The notes under the pieces are model-generated. The model saw only the letters and a list, made by a program, of their open reading frames with translations. It did no database searches and was not told the DNA's origin. A program made the translations under genes and the position numbers. From Saccharum officinarum (lineage: Eukaryota; Streptophyta; Magnoliopsida; Poales; Poaceae), in assembly GCA_020631735.1 (NCBI GenBank), contig CM036158.1, forward strand, positions 78,731,447 to 78,795,446: a stretch of DNA of 64,000 nucleotides, written 5' to 3'. Positions 10,547 through 23,704 of the stretch are shown piece by piece. Numbering within the stretch: the first letter of the stretch is position 1; every line of letters starts with the position of its first letter.

Positions 10547-11290
10547 TTTAACCTGACGATCTTTGGTTGCATGCTGAATGGTGCTAAATTGATGGGAAAT
10601 TCGATGGTCCTGGTGGACCTTATTGATGGCTTTGGTCTTGGTTTGTATGTAATTTTTATATCATCCCTGTGTATGTCAACATGCCTGTTGATTTTGCAAT
10701 GCTCCTCGCAAAGAAACTGTATGCCTTCACTTATTCTGTTCCTGTTACGAGCTAAATAATCTGGTGTGAAGCTTGTGCACGTATACCACTGTAATATATC
10801 ATGATCTCTTCTAGTGTATAAGGAGCTGGATTTATGCACAATTTAGAAATTGAATTTCAGCTTACTATCCTAGTCATAATTTCTGTTAACACCAGTAAAG
10901 TAAAATCAGAGTTCAAATTTTTGTGCTTAGTTGATCTTTGTAAGCATAGGAAAGCAAAATGATTGCTTTTCTGTTTCATCAATGAACAGCCAACTGCATA
11001 AATGCTACATCTGTAGGTATTCTTAGCTAGATCTCCAAAATGTGAAACAAATATGTGATACCTGTTATTGGCAGTTCCTTTTCTTCTGTGAATTATGAAG
11101 AAGACACGTGCCAGATTTTTTTTGGCCTGCGCCCACTTGACAGATGCATCAGGTTGGGTATTTTCCCAGGTTGAGATGGTTTCGCTATATTGGGTAGGGT
11201 TTTGGATCAAAAAATTCAGCCCACACCCGACCCAATGTCCAGACTGAAATCGTGGCCCATGCCCACCCAATACACTGGTCAGGTCAACCA
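10547..11290. other. Unassigned DNA, no gene recognised
   Basis: Mixed-composition DNA without a convincing coding region; the 101-, 62- and 137-codon frames overlap on opposite strands. From about 11130 the words 'cccacacccgacccaatg' appear, as in many degenerate grass repeats. It could be captured gene untranslated DNA. Confidence 0.35.
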
Positions 11291-12455
11291 GTCAATGATC
11301 AGGTCTACTTCTACTGCTACTACTTTTTCCCATGTCTCTCTACTACTCTCACTACTCTACTCTTTTCTCTCTACTGCACCTCTCTTCTCTCCACTCTCTC
11401 TACTCTACTAGTACTCTACTACTCTCCTAACACTCTACTTCTCCTCTCCTATCCTCTACTACTAATTCTATGTTTTTTTGCCAATCCTCTGCTCTCCTTT
11501 GTTTTGCCGATGATGAAATTGTCTAAGTCCATTCATTATATGGAATATGAGATGATGATCATGAACTTGTGAGGAACTTGGTATCATTACCAGCCGCCCT
11601 TACATTACGTTCTCCTTTCTTCTCTGTTATGATATCTTTATGCTCCAAGTTCATGGTCACATGATGATCGACATGTTTTTGAGGCCTCTACTACTTGTAC
11701 TACTACTACTTCTACTTGTACTACTAGTATTACTACTACTGCTACTACTACTAGTAGTAGTACTACTACTACTTCTGCTGCTACTACTTTTTCTCGTATC
11801 TCTCTACTCTACTACTCTCACTACTCTACTCTCCTCTCTACTACACCTCTCTTCTCTCCACTCTCTCTATTACTCTACTACTCTACTAGTACTCTACTAC
11901 TCTCCTAACACTCTCCTCCTATCTACTACTACTACTTGTACTACTACTACTATACTACTAGTACTACTACTACTTCTACTGCTACTACTTTTTCCCGTGT
12001 CTCTCTACTACTCTCACTACTGCACCTCTCTTCTCTCCACTCTCTCTACTCTACTAGTACTCTTCTACTCTCCTAACACTCTACTTTTTCTCTCCTATCC
12101 TCTACTACTAATTCTATGTTTTTTTGCCAATCCTCTGCTCTCCTTTGTTTTGCCGATGATGAAATTGTCTAAGTCCATTCATTATATGGAATATGAGTTG
12201 ATGATCATGAACTTGTGAGGAACTTGGTATCATTACCGGCCACCCTTACATTACCTTCTCCTTTCTTCTCTGTTATGATATCTTTATGCTCCAAGTTCAT
12301 GGTCACATGATGATCGACATGTTTCTAAGCCCTCTACTACTTGTACTACTACTACTTCTACTTGTACTACTAGTATTAATACTACTGCTACTACTACTAG
12401 TAGTAGTACTACTACTACTACTTCTACTGCTACTACTTTTTCCCGTATCTAATTC
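11290..12455. repeat. ACT/CTA-triplet low-complexity region containing a ~646-bp direct repeat
   Basis: Long runs of ctactactac, interspersed with ctctctctact, surround a unique block. The unique block (TTCTATGTTTTTTTGCCAAT through TGATCGACATG) occurs at 11468-11675 and again at about 12114-12320 with very few differences. The leucine-rich open frames on the plus strand are triplet-repeat by-products. The region abuts the CACTA ORF and may be its leader. Confidence 0.85.
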
Positions 12456-12599
12456 ACACTTTATTCCTTGCATCTATTAGAACAAAGCACGAAATGATGC
12501 AGACAACAGATAGTGTAACTCGATCCCACAAAAATAATAAGCAGCCTAGCCATGGAGGTCAAGAACTACCAAAACAGCTTATGCAGGAGTAGTCTGATG

Positions 12600-14066
12600 A
12601 TGAGGTAGAAATTGATCTAGCAGTGTTGCTTTCTTAAGGGGAAGGTGGGGCAGAAGCGGGAGTAGAAGGGGGAGCAGAAGGGGGAGCAGAGGGGGGAGCA
12701 AGAAAGGCTAATGAAGGCGAAGGAGAAGAGGATGATGATGAGAGCTCATCCTCGGGATATGAAAGTCCTGAGGATCCTCACCCACAGCCACCCAGAATGA
12801 GGCCAACGGAGGACGAGTTGGATCTGGATTTCGACCCGAATGAGGAGGTAGGGATGGAGCCTTTGTAGCCTGTAAAATTTGCTTTGGCTTTGGCTATATT
12901 ACCTCTGCTAATGCTTTTGACCTGTCGTATACGCAGGTCCCTGCTAGACCTCTGAAAAGACGACGTCGGCGTCCGGCACGTTATGCCAAACAAGACATAG
13001 TAGAGGAAAGGAGGGTAGAGGCAACTGCCACAGAGACTGACATTGAGGCCTCTGCTCCACAACCTCAAGGCACAACCATGGACTCTGCTACCGAACCAAA
13101 GAGGATGCGAGGGATAAGAAAGCCAAACCAATATCCAAAGAAGGGGGTAACTTTCGTGATAACACGCGTCGGAGAAGAAGGGCAGATCCTTGAACCACCG
13201 GAGTACATCAGCAAATTCCGTAATGCGATCGGTGTATTAGTAAGAGATTAGTTGAATCCAGCAATCCGTTTCTGGAGTGGCAAACATGGTGTACCTGAGG
13301 CAAAAAAACAAGAGCTATGGGATGAGTGGCTGATGAACACTTTTAGGCTACCGGCGGGGACCCATGAACTGGTAAAGCGACATGCTTACAAGATAATGGG
13401 AAACGCCTTCCAACGTTGGAGGGCGGATCTGAACAAGAGGTTTATCCAGCGGGGGCTAACTCCCTTTCATGAGTTTGGCAACATAACTCATAATCAATGG
13501 GTGCAGCTCGTGGCTGAGAAGACTTCACCCGAAGCATTGACCCTCAGTGCCCGTAATAGGGAGCAGGCGAAGAAGAACAAACATCCCCCACGCTTAGGCC
13601 CCGGTGGCTACCACGCCAAGCAAGACGTGTTTAGGAAGCTGGACGAAGCGGCCGGAGTTTCTGGGGATCCAAAGAAACAGAAAGTGAAGAATTTGAAGCG
13701 ACGTTTGAAGCAATGGATATATGCAAGGAGTGTGGATTCCTCCGACCTCAAGTTTGCTGAGACAGAGACAGAAGAGGCAGTATCAAGGATACTGAAATTG
13801 GCTGAAGACACGGAGAAGGGCACATTCACTCCTTCCAGAGAGAGGGACGAGTTGAGCGTTGGCTTGGGCAACCCTGAGCACATAGGCCGCACCAGGGGGC
13901 TAGGGAAGCTGGTAACCTAGAAGAAAGGATTCGTAGAGGACAGCAACATGTACAAGAAACATAGCAGAGACCTAGAGGCCAATCTCGAGCTCACTGTGAA
14001 GGGTCTAGTTGTGAAGGCGCTTTTGGAGCAAGGTGTGAATACGGAGACACGGACGTTCATGGAGCC
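12600..14066 (+). pseudogene. CACTA accessory ORF, N-terminal part (Transposase_24/PF03004-like), disrupted
   Basis: A first, Glu/Gly-rich exon ends at 12847 (DELDLDFDPNEE, then GTAGGG). A GT-AG intron follows, and exon 2 runs 12937-14066. Exon 2 begins with a basic stretch (PLKRRRRRPARY) and continues with the plant transposon protein block FWSGKHGVPEAKKQELWDEW, HAYKIMGNAFQRWRADLNKR and ARNREQAKKNKHPPRLGPGG, typical of Transposase_24 proteins of CACTA elements. In-frame TAG codons at 13249-13251 and 13918-13920 break it, and another stop lies near 12635. The LTR retrotransposon at 14067 then splits it; the frame resumes at 28521 through the duplicated GAGCC. Confidence 0.8.
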
Positions 14067-17000
14067 TGTAACACCCCAGGTGTTATCACTCACTAGGCAG
14101 TGGGTTTGAGCTCAAACATGATAGATTAAGTGGAGATGATGATGACAAGGTCAACCTACGGAGATGAGCCTAATCTAAACTTAGATGTTACTCCTTTGCT
14201 TTGCATATAGGCCATTTTCAAGATATATGCTTGGATGGTGTTATTGCAATATCTTCATATGTCTCACCTTAGTACCTATCTATATTGACCCCTAGAAAAG
14301 TTTCATGAAGTTTGGAATCAAAAAGTCACATGAAATGATAAGTTCTATTCCTATTGGAATTTTCACCCTTAAATGGATGGAACTATAGGTCATCAACCAA
14401 ACCTTGCAACCTTGCCCAAATGACTCTAGATGAACTCTACAACAAAAGTCATAAAGGGTTCATGTTGAGCAAATGTCAAGAAAATGCTTCCATAGATCAA
14501 AAAGGATAAATTAAGATTTATCGGGATGCTACTTTGACTTAGGGTGAACTGTGGCTTAGAGTGGTTACGTGGCGGTGAAACCTAAATAAGAGTTGTAGTT
14601 CATTTTATGCACAATAAACTTTGTTTAATAGTTGAGAGCTAGTTTAGTCTCTAACTTAGTTTAAGAAGGCCTCCAAAAGTGAATGCAGTGCTGTCCCTGG
14701 AGCTGAAAATTTGGCTAAGTCCCTAATGCTCTGAAACTGAATTTTCAGTTTCGAGGTACCCCACTTCGGGGATTTATATCTCGTGAACCATTTGAAAATT
14801 TACTATGAGCTTTTAAGCAATGTTGTTTTCCTCCTGTAGCTCTACACTTTTCATTACTGGAGTTTTCGCTAACTCGAATCGTATTAGGAGATGGACGGGG
14901 ATGAAAATGGAGTTTCAGTCGGCTTGAACTGAAACCCAGGATTTCAGTTTTGAGGTACCCTCCTTTGGAGCTTTGTATCTCTCTAATTGTGCCGAATTAG
15001 ACTTTGATTCTTTAACCAAAGTTGGAGTACACTTGTAGCTCTACAATTTTGTCAATTATACCATGAGCCAATTCGAGCTAATTTGGGAGGTGTGATCGAT
15101 GAAAAATGGAGTTTCAGTTGTACGTTTGAGGTGGTATTGAAAATTTGAATTTCAGGGGCAACAGTAGTGGCCGACCGGCCTCAGGCGTGGGCCGCCGCGT
15201 GGTGTGGCCGAGCGCCGCGTGCCCTCTCCTCGTCTCTACTGCTCGCCACCTCGAACCCATGTTCAAGAAAAAGAGGTCGAGCGCCCTGCCCTTCTTCCTC
15301 TCTCTCCCATTCTCTCCCTCACTCGCTCTCCCTCCCTGTCTGCTATCTGTCTTGGTCTCGCTCGCCATGGAGGGCGAGCACGAGCAGAGCGCCGCAGCCG
15401 CTGCTTTGCCACCGCTCTCCTCCAGCCACCACCGTCCCCATGCCGCGCCTTCCAGCTGCTGCCGCTGGCTAGCCGCTCGTTGCCATCGCTGGTCGGGCCG
15501 ATAGCCGCAGCCACGCGTGCAGGCGCTGGCGCGCAACCCGCCACGGCCGAGCAGCCGGAGGCCGCTGCCGGCCAAGCCAGGGCCAGGCGCAGCCCTGGGC
15601 TGCCGCGACGACCGTCCGGGCGACCCTCCCGAGCCGCCGACGTCGTCCCACCTCACCGGAGCACCAGCCGCCACCGTCGCTGCCGCTGTGCGTGCCGCCG
15701 CACACATGGCCAGGTGGCCGCGAGCCACCTCCGGCCAAGCCGTCGCTACCCACGGGAGCGCGCGGACCCCCTTGTGCTCTCCGCCACTCCACCGCCGCCG
15801 GCGAGCACCACGGCGGCCGGAACCGCCGTTTCCCTGAACCTCCTCTGCTTTGGTTCACGTGGAGGGCTTCACGCAGCAATTAGGAGAAAGGGAGGGTCCT
15901 AAGTGCAATGTCATAGACTCATATGAATAGTACCTAAAGGACCTAGTTGTGGTAGTTTTTGCTGATTTTTGGAAATTCATAGTAAATCATAGGAAATTCG
16001 TAAAATAGCAAATGATGACTTTTTGGAATCCTTGTGAAATTATCTATGCAGTAGATCTATAATATGGCTTGTTTTAGTTTAATGTTTTTGCTGTAAAAAT
16101 GGATTTTTCAGATTAGGTTTTTAATACTAGTTGTATTTGTTATTTTCATAACTGCAAATGTAGGGATCCAAATGAAGTGAAATTTTTGTGGCATGCTACT
16201 CATGTGATGTTTCATGTGTGGTAAAAATTTCATGAATTTTAGTTGTAGTATGAGTGAGTTATTGATTCATCTTGCTCTCACATGAATTCTTGCATTAGCC
16301 ATTTGTCTTTTTCATAGAGGTTGATATATATGTCCAAATGGTCTGAAATTTGTACAGTAAACTATTGGGAGCATGTGTAGGCCACTGTAATTTTGGTAGA
16401 ATTTATTGTGCACTTTGGTAGGTGTTCATGATTCCACCTAATTATCTAAATAAATTAAGAAAATGTATTAAAAGAATTTATTTAGGAATGGATACTATAT
16501 TTTCTGGTGTTCATTAGTCATGTGTGACATGATGGTAAAGTTGGTTTTGTCTAATTATATGTTTGCAACATAAGTTAATAATTATTTCTTGCAAATGAGG
16601 TTTCTGGACAGATCTAGGAACTTAGCAAAGTTCTTCATGATAATGTGCTTTGTTGTGAAACTTATTTATACAAAAGTTGTAGATAATTTATGTATCTAGC
16701 TGCTGTTAAAATTTGGTTGCATTTGACCATGTGGTTTAGGAGTTTTAGCTGTTTAAAGTTGGGGTACAGAATTGCTTGCTCTCTGTCTTGTTAGACCAGT
16801 TTCTGTATTTGTGTAAATTCGACATGTTAAACTTTGGAATCATGCTGTGATGGTATTAAATGAAATGTAGAGAATTTCATAAGCTTTCTGTAATGTCTTA
16901 TTTCATATCATTTGGATTTGTATATCTCCAGATATGATTGATTTATGAAGCTACTATTTGCTAGTGCAGAAATTGGCATATTCCAGTTATCGTTGTTGCT

Positions 17001-18896
17001 TCACCTTGAGTTGCTTTGCATGTTGCTAAGTGTGATTCATGTCCTTGGTGATGAAGTTAGTACACCTGAAACTTGTGAAGATTATGCTTTACTTATTATG
17101 CATGGAATGGTTGGTGTGCTATAGTCAGTGAGTGGCTATGAGGGCTTGTATCTTGTTTAAATATTGTGCTTGTCTTATGTGATGCATTCTTATTGCCATT
17201 CATCATGTTCATACACTTGCATCTCATTTAGGTACGCTAGATGCACCACGTGAAGGACGTGTTGTAGAGCCAAACCCGAAGATGGAGTTGGTGGATCCAT
17301 CCCGAAGGGAAATACTCCCAAGCGGGTTTTATCTGACATACTCTAACTTGAGTCGGATCCCAAGCAAGCCCCGGAGCATTATAAGCCTCCTATCTTCAAA
17401 GCAATTAATTCTATATATGTTATAAGTATTGTTGCATTAAGTGATAGGAGTTGGTTGGAAACTCTTGCTGCATTATATCATTCCTTGTCCAGATATATGA
17501 ATCCTTGAATCCTACATAGACTAGGATCGAGTAGATGCTTAGCCCTGCTTTAAGCGGTAGAAGTCAGGTGATTTCCTGTCACCTGCGAGATATAGGGATA
17601 TTCATATATGGCACGGTTGGCTATATTTGCTATCGTGGAAAGGAACCATGTGTTAATAAAATGAAATGAGACCGGGCGGGATGATGATAGTGAAGCGACA
17701 AGGCATGGAGGTCTTGGGTGTGAATCTATCCCCGTCTGAGTCGTTTAAGGACCGATTCGCTGTACATCCTTGAGTCATGTTGAACGCAGTCTAACACTTA
17801 GTTGGCCGGATAAGTCGTTCCGACCGCGAATCCGAGTAATACAGTTCAGGCCGGGAATCGACTGGTAGGTTGCTTCTTGGAGGAGAGAAAGGATGTGCTT
17901 GGGGACATTGGCGTGAGACCAAGGGGGGTTAGAGTCCCTATCACCTGGCAGAGTGTCGCCCTTGGGGTCGCGACATCATTCGGACCCGCGGCTCCTGAAC
18001 TGTACCAAAGGTGACCTGAGCAGCCCTCGCCAGGCGTGACTCGGTGAGTGTTAGAAATACCCCTCCAGCTGGATAGGAATTCGATTCGAATCGTCGTCGC
18101 TCCCGGTTAGTGAGCACTTGACTTGAGCAGCGGCAACGTAGATTCAATTAAATTGAACGGATGGTTAATTGGATCACGATGAAAAGGTTGCCTCAATTTA
18201 TACCTGCTATGGTTAATATTGTTTGCTCCTAATAAAGTGAGTGCTCTAGTACAGGTTCTAATATAGATGATAGGTTAATGATAATTAACTTGATGCTTGA
18301 GCATTAATGATTGATCATCTATATTAAGCTTTTTATGCAAAATGTTGTCAAGCTAGTCCCACTTCATATCAGCCTTGCATGATCCTTGGTGTCACCTTAT
18401 TTCTGGTTTCTGACGGGTAAGTCTAGCTGAGTACCTTCTCGTACTCAGGGTTTTATCCCCACTTGTTGCAGGTTGTGTTGTATCTTGGCGACTGCAAGAG
18501 TTGGTTGGCTCCTGCCTTGTGGCGGAGTGTGATCATGGGCATGATCCTTCTTATTTACCTTATCTCTAATGCTTTTGTTGGAAGTCGACCGTTGTACTGG
18601 CATGTATTTGAAATAAGATTTATGTTAGTTGTAAATTACTTTGCTTCCGCTACTTTTGAACTTAAGTTGTAATAACTATGTTGAACTCCGATGTAAATTA
18701 AATTACTTGTGAAATGAATGTAACATGTGACTTGTTATGTTGAATCACTACGATCTTGGCTTGTATGTTGGTTGGTTTGAAATCCCTCATGATTTCATTG
18801 GACTACCGGAGTTATATGGGCTCAAGTGCGAGAATTTGATCATTTCGGTGATTGTTTTTGTACTTGTGCTCTTATAATTTGGACGGTTCTGTTACA
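14067..18896 (+). repeat. 5' LTR of the LARD-like element (4830 bp)
   Basis: It starts TGTAACACCCCAGG and ends GGTTCTGTTACA. A GC-rich block at 15160-15900 stands out from the AT-rich remainder and carries overlapping open frames on both strands that have no recognised domain. By-eye comparison with the 3' LTR shows about 40 base differences and one deletion near 16180 relative to the other copy. Confidence 0.9.
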
Positions 18897-18898
18897 GC

Positions 18899-18910
18899 TG
18901 GTATTGGAGC
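18899..18910 (+). other. Primer binding site (initiator tRNA-Met type, imperfect)
   Basis: TGGTATTGGAGC starts three bases after the 5' LTR. It differs from the usual initiator tRNA-Met complement TGGTATCAGAGC at two positions. Confidence 0.7.
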
Positions 18911-21900
18911 AAGATTCAACATTAAACTTGTCGTATGTGTATTTAAAACAAATGTTTTGTTTTATAAAATCAGTTTTATCAACTTATAGCTATATATTGG
19001 TTTGTGAAAACTGAATTCTAAATCTAAGTATGCCAGTGGTCAATTTCCTTACACCCATATAAGGATTATTAGGTGGCTTATATAAGTACTAACTTGGGGG
19101 TTTTTCATTTATGCATCTACGCCCAGGCCAAGGTATGTATGTGTGATAACTCTCCCACACTATGCTACCCAATGTGTCAGATTAGAGGTAGCCTTCATAT
19201 ATGAAATAGCCATATATGTTGCTAGTTTACTTTTATGCAACGTCGCACCTACGATCAGTTAAGTGTGAGTTGTGAGAGCATGACCGTACAACCTGCGGTC
19301 TAGGGGAGAGCTAGTTTTGGTTACTGGATTATTTACGTGTCACACACATGTATATATGAAGGTACTTAATTGTGGGAGATTGATGATTCGGGTAGTCTTG
19401 GTGCTACATGTATATATACGGGGGTATATGTACATGGGAGTACTTAGAATTTTACTTCTCTGCTTTCATTGTGTGCTATATTGGGAAATGTTGGGCTGCA
19501 ATGAAACTTTTCTGCAGGTACGCTAACCACGAATGTGTAAGTTAAATGTAGCTGACGACTAGCTATATATTGAGAGAGTGCGTGTTATGCCACCGACATA
19601 GAACGTGATCGCCACCTTAGGTTGGCAGTCTTGTGAGGACGAATAGGACGAAGCATGCATTATCATGATTGTTGCTTTATGCATGGCTATACTCTTCTCA
19701 CCCTTGTTCTATAGTGTGTAACTTGTGATCAATGTGTTACACTATCTTTCTTGAGTGAAGTAAAACAAAAATGTCTTGTTCCATGTTGCTTGAGAAAAGT
19801 GTGTGCTTAGTTTTGTTAGAAATAATTGTGGTTACATGCTTGAACCTATAGATGCCCTCTAGTTTAGCCAAGTGGTGGATATGCTGTCATACAAGTTTTT
19901 GAAAATGTTTTAGACCTCACTTAAGTAAATTGGATTCTCGTGAATGAATTAAATTGGTGTTGGTCTAAGGTAACAAAAATTTAGAGCTACTCGAATAACA
20001 TATTTGTGTGCTCTCTTGTTAAGTAGAACAAAGGCAAGCTTGGTTTTGCTTGTTGGACGTTGGCTGCTAGAACGATTTCTGTTGTAGTGATGCTTTCGTG
20101 GTTATAATGGTGTTTTCTGTAGTTATGGAGAATACCAAAGTTGTAGCTAACTTACTTTTCTAGCTTGTCCTAAAATTTCATGACCCTAGGTCTTATGGTT
20201 TGAGAGTTATAGATTTTAGAAGTTTGTTATCAGAATCTGCTCATGTTCAGAACAGATCTGAATGTTTGGTTTGTTTGACCTATGTGCATAGGGAATCATG
20301 TCTTGGAGATAATAGAAGAAGTGTAGTACTTTTTCTAAGATTTCCAAAGTGTCCTATAGCACTAATTGTGGTGGTATAAATCTCTAGTTATGAGCTTGTA
20401 AAGTGGAATGATAGAATCTATCCAAATCTAGGCAGAGATATCTTCTTTGTCTTGTTTGGCCTTGTTAGCTATAGAATCATCTTAATATGATAATAAGAAA
20501 GTTATAGACAAATTAATAATCTTTACATAAAGTTAAGGCTCAGCCTTGTTGGGTCCCTAGATCTCTAGTTATGCAATTTTGAAGTTCTTGTCAGTTTTCT
20601 GTCCATGTTGGTATAGATCTGAAACATCAGCATGCTTGACCATGTTAATCTATGAATTAGCTTTTGGTGTGAATAACTAAAGTGTAGTCATATTCCTAAG
20701 CTTTCTAGAAAGTCTAGGATCACCTTTGTGGGATGTCTACAACCTTAGTTATGGTTGAAACAAGTAACTACTGTGCTGCTGTCCAGATTCTGGGCACATG
20801 CTAAGTTGGCTTCCTTAGCTAGCGTTGTTTTGAGCTAAACTGGAAGTTAGTTCATGCTTGAGATAAATGCTTGTTTTGGGTGAGCCTTGTGCCTTGTATT
20901 GGTGGCTTAACCCATTCATTTGAATTTTCTCAAATGACTGCTTGATTGTGATGTGGTATGTGTGTTTGTATCTGGGTAGTGCTCTAGTTGTCACCTCGTT
21001 TGTCCTCGGCGAGCATACGAGGGTTACATAGCTTTATCCTAGAACAAAGTTCACATACGTAATTGTATGGTTGTTGTCTTCCATTAGGTTTTCTCTCTTA
21101 GGAACCTGAGCCTGTAGACTTGGTGGTTAGCCCTTGAATGTTTGTATCCATGCCCTTGCTTGACCGAAAGCCTAAAGTTTAGTTCTCCTATATGTTTGTA
21201 TAAGTCGTGGATGTTTCCTAACCCTTTTTTGTGAAGACCCTTATCGACTGACCAACCAAGTTAACTTTTATCAACGCTAGCCTTTGACCATGGTTCGTAC
21301 GTTGCCAATTGTGGAGACTGTACCCAAATCCATGTTGGACCTTCCGGTTACCTCTCCCAAAGGTTAGCTAGTGTGACGCAACGTCTCTCTGCTATGGCCT
21401 CTAAATCGTGTGCGTGCAAATTCGTACATCTACCTTATCAACCCAATCTGTGTCATTTAAAATTTCTCATCGGGTGTATGTTCGGTAATGGTGTTACGAT
21501 TAGCATTCTATGGTGCCGCGACGAAACCTAGGGCCTCCTTGTGACCGGGCGGCACATGGTTGTGCTACTGGGCACGCGCTGGTATCGAGGTTGCTAGTCA
21601 TAGCCCATTATGGAATTACATCAATGTGGACTTTTCTGGTGAGATGTTCCTTGGTTATCTTTCCATATCATATTGTAAGATCCATATCTTAGACCGAAAG
21701 TAGTGGAGTTTCCTTCTGAAGTTGCTAAGAGGATAACCTTTGAAGAACAGGTTACTGACATAAACATTAACAGACTGCAATAGGTGGTAGACAAGTGACT
21801 CTACGTAGTTATCCCAGTATTGATGAATATCATCTAGTGAGCGACGTATCTCATCCCTATTGGATAAAAAGGACACAACACTTAATATTGGATAAGTCAT

Positions 21901-23691
21901 TCGTTGGATAAGACTCAATCGTCATATTATGCAAGTTTTAACCTTGTATACATAATGGTCATACTGTCGAAATCAACCATCTCTGGTGTGACTCCTTATC
22001 TGCTGACCTCGATGGCAACCATTCGTTCTGCATCAACCACGATTATTGTGGTCAAGAATGAAGATTTGGAACTTTTTAGTGTTGAGAGACAACTGATTAG
22101 TTACCAATAGAAAGGTTAATCTCTAGCTAGGTAATGAATCCTTGGTAGCTATGAAGGCTATGTCTTATAGAGCAATAACCAACCCGAAGTTAATCAACTA
22201 GTCAACAACTTGGGCGATACTCTATCTTCTAGAGCCATTGTGATCAAGTAAATTCTGTCTTGGACAATCATACAGATAGTGTAAGATGTTCAATCAACCG
22301 CGGTGAAGAATTAGAGAAAGTATACCCTAGTTTCAATTAGTATCCTTGTGCCCATAGGTACCACAAACGGTTTGTCCATAACTTTATTGGACGAAGTGTC
22401 GAGGAATATTCGGAAGCGGTTCCTTATCCTTATAGGAATGTTCTCCAGGCAGAGTATGTGTTTTGTCCTGCAAAAGTAACCTGCAAGTTCAAATCGTGTG
22501 CATTCTCGGATTGATATGTAAATTAATGGTCGAGATCTGCTGTTGGATGGCCCTTTTGAGGTCCCACAGATACTTGTTTATACTCTTTCACTTGCTTTTG
22601 CTTTCTCGTATCCCCAATGTACGAGCAGCCTTGGTTTCTACCAATCAATTTATACCATTGCGAATCAAAAGCAATTTGAAAAGTGTCAAACAACAGATTT
22701 CCCATCTTAGAGTTACTATTTGATCCAAAAGGAGGAAGCCTCAAGGTGAAAGTTGGCCTGACAAAGTTGTTATGCTGCAAGTCAACTCAACTTACAGTAC
22801 AACTAAGTCACCAAGGAAAATTTTACTCAATTGCTTGGTGGTAGACTACTCCCCGCGGTTTAGTAAATATTATAACTTTTGTTGTCCTTAAGGCCTCACT
22901 ACATTTTGCTTTGGTACTAATTTTTATATGATGACATACTTTGGTACCTTATAAATGTTCTTACCCAAGAAGGTTGCATCTGATTCAACCCAGATAACTG
23001 TTGTCTTTGGATAAAAGAATCTTCTTAGACAACTGTTGGTAGAAATAGGAAGCCGACAGAGTCAGCTATCACATTCACTAACCCTCGGCAGACTCAGATA
23101 ATACAGTGTTGTCATCAGAGCACACATGGAACCTTAAGTAGTTTTTCATTAGTTGATATCGGAAGGATTGAACATTTACGGCCAACATAGACCCTATCTA
23201 TTGTTTAGTCAGTATCCTATAACCTCAGAGTATATTTGTCGTCTATGATCTCACCCTTTTGGAAGGTTGTACTCAAGCCATTTTGGTAGAGAACTGCTTT
23301 TCAAAACCATGTGAACATAGAGTCATTTCAACGAGCATACTTCTGAATATTTCGATCTAGTGTCAAGTTCATACGGACTATGTTGTGTTCACTAAAGAAT
23401 CAGATACTTGTTAGTGGTTAGCTCATGGACCCAATGATCTCTGTACATTGAGAACGAAGTACTGCGTTTCTTGGATTCCTCCCAAAGTAACAATGCTTCA
23501 TGGAAGTCAATGAAGGAAATTCTTCAGACAAATTTTACCATGAAGAGTAAGTATCAGAAAGTGCCTTTGGCCAAATTGTTCACCGATGTTGAAGCTTGGT
23601 AGTTGAATGCTATAGCGTATGTTGGGAATTAGATAACGTGTCTCTCTTCTTTAAAGATCTTTCGTTCTGAATCTCGGGACGCGATTCCTTT
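18911..23691 (+). other. Non-coding interior of the LARD-like element
   Basis: About 4.8 kb with no open frame beyond about 90 codons and no retroviral motif on either strand. It may hold a packaging signal, but none can be identified by reading. Confidence 0.7.
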
Positions 23692-23703
23692 AAGGGGGGA
23701 GGG
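23692..23703 (+). other. Polypurine tract of the LARD-like element
   Basis: AAGGGGGGAGGG lies one base before the TGTAACACC start of the 3' LTR, the expected site for plus-strand DNA priming. Confidence 0.85.
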
Positions 23704-23704
23704 C

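Noticed and set aside
11590..11606. ACCAGCCGCCCTTACA as a CACTA subterminal repeat
   Set aside because: A single isolated match; its duplicate at about 12233 differs and no inverted partner is present.
11640..12218. 192-codon leucine-rich frame
   Set aside because: It is a translation of CTA/CTC triplet runs; no start context or conservation.
15114..15728. 204-codon minus-strand frame, repeated at 24752-25366
   Set aside because: It lies in the GC-rich block of both LTRs, overlaps plus-strand frames of similar length, and has no recognisable domain; it is treated as composition noise.
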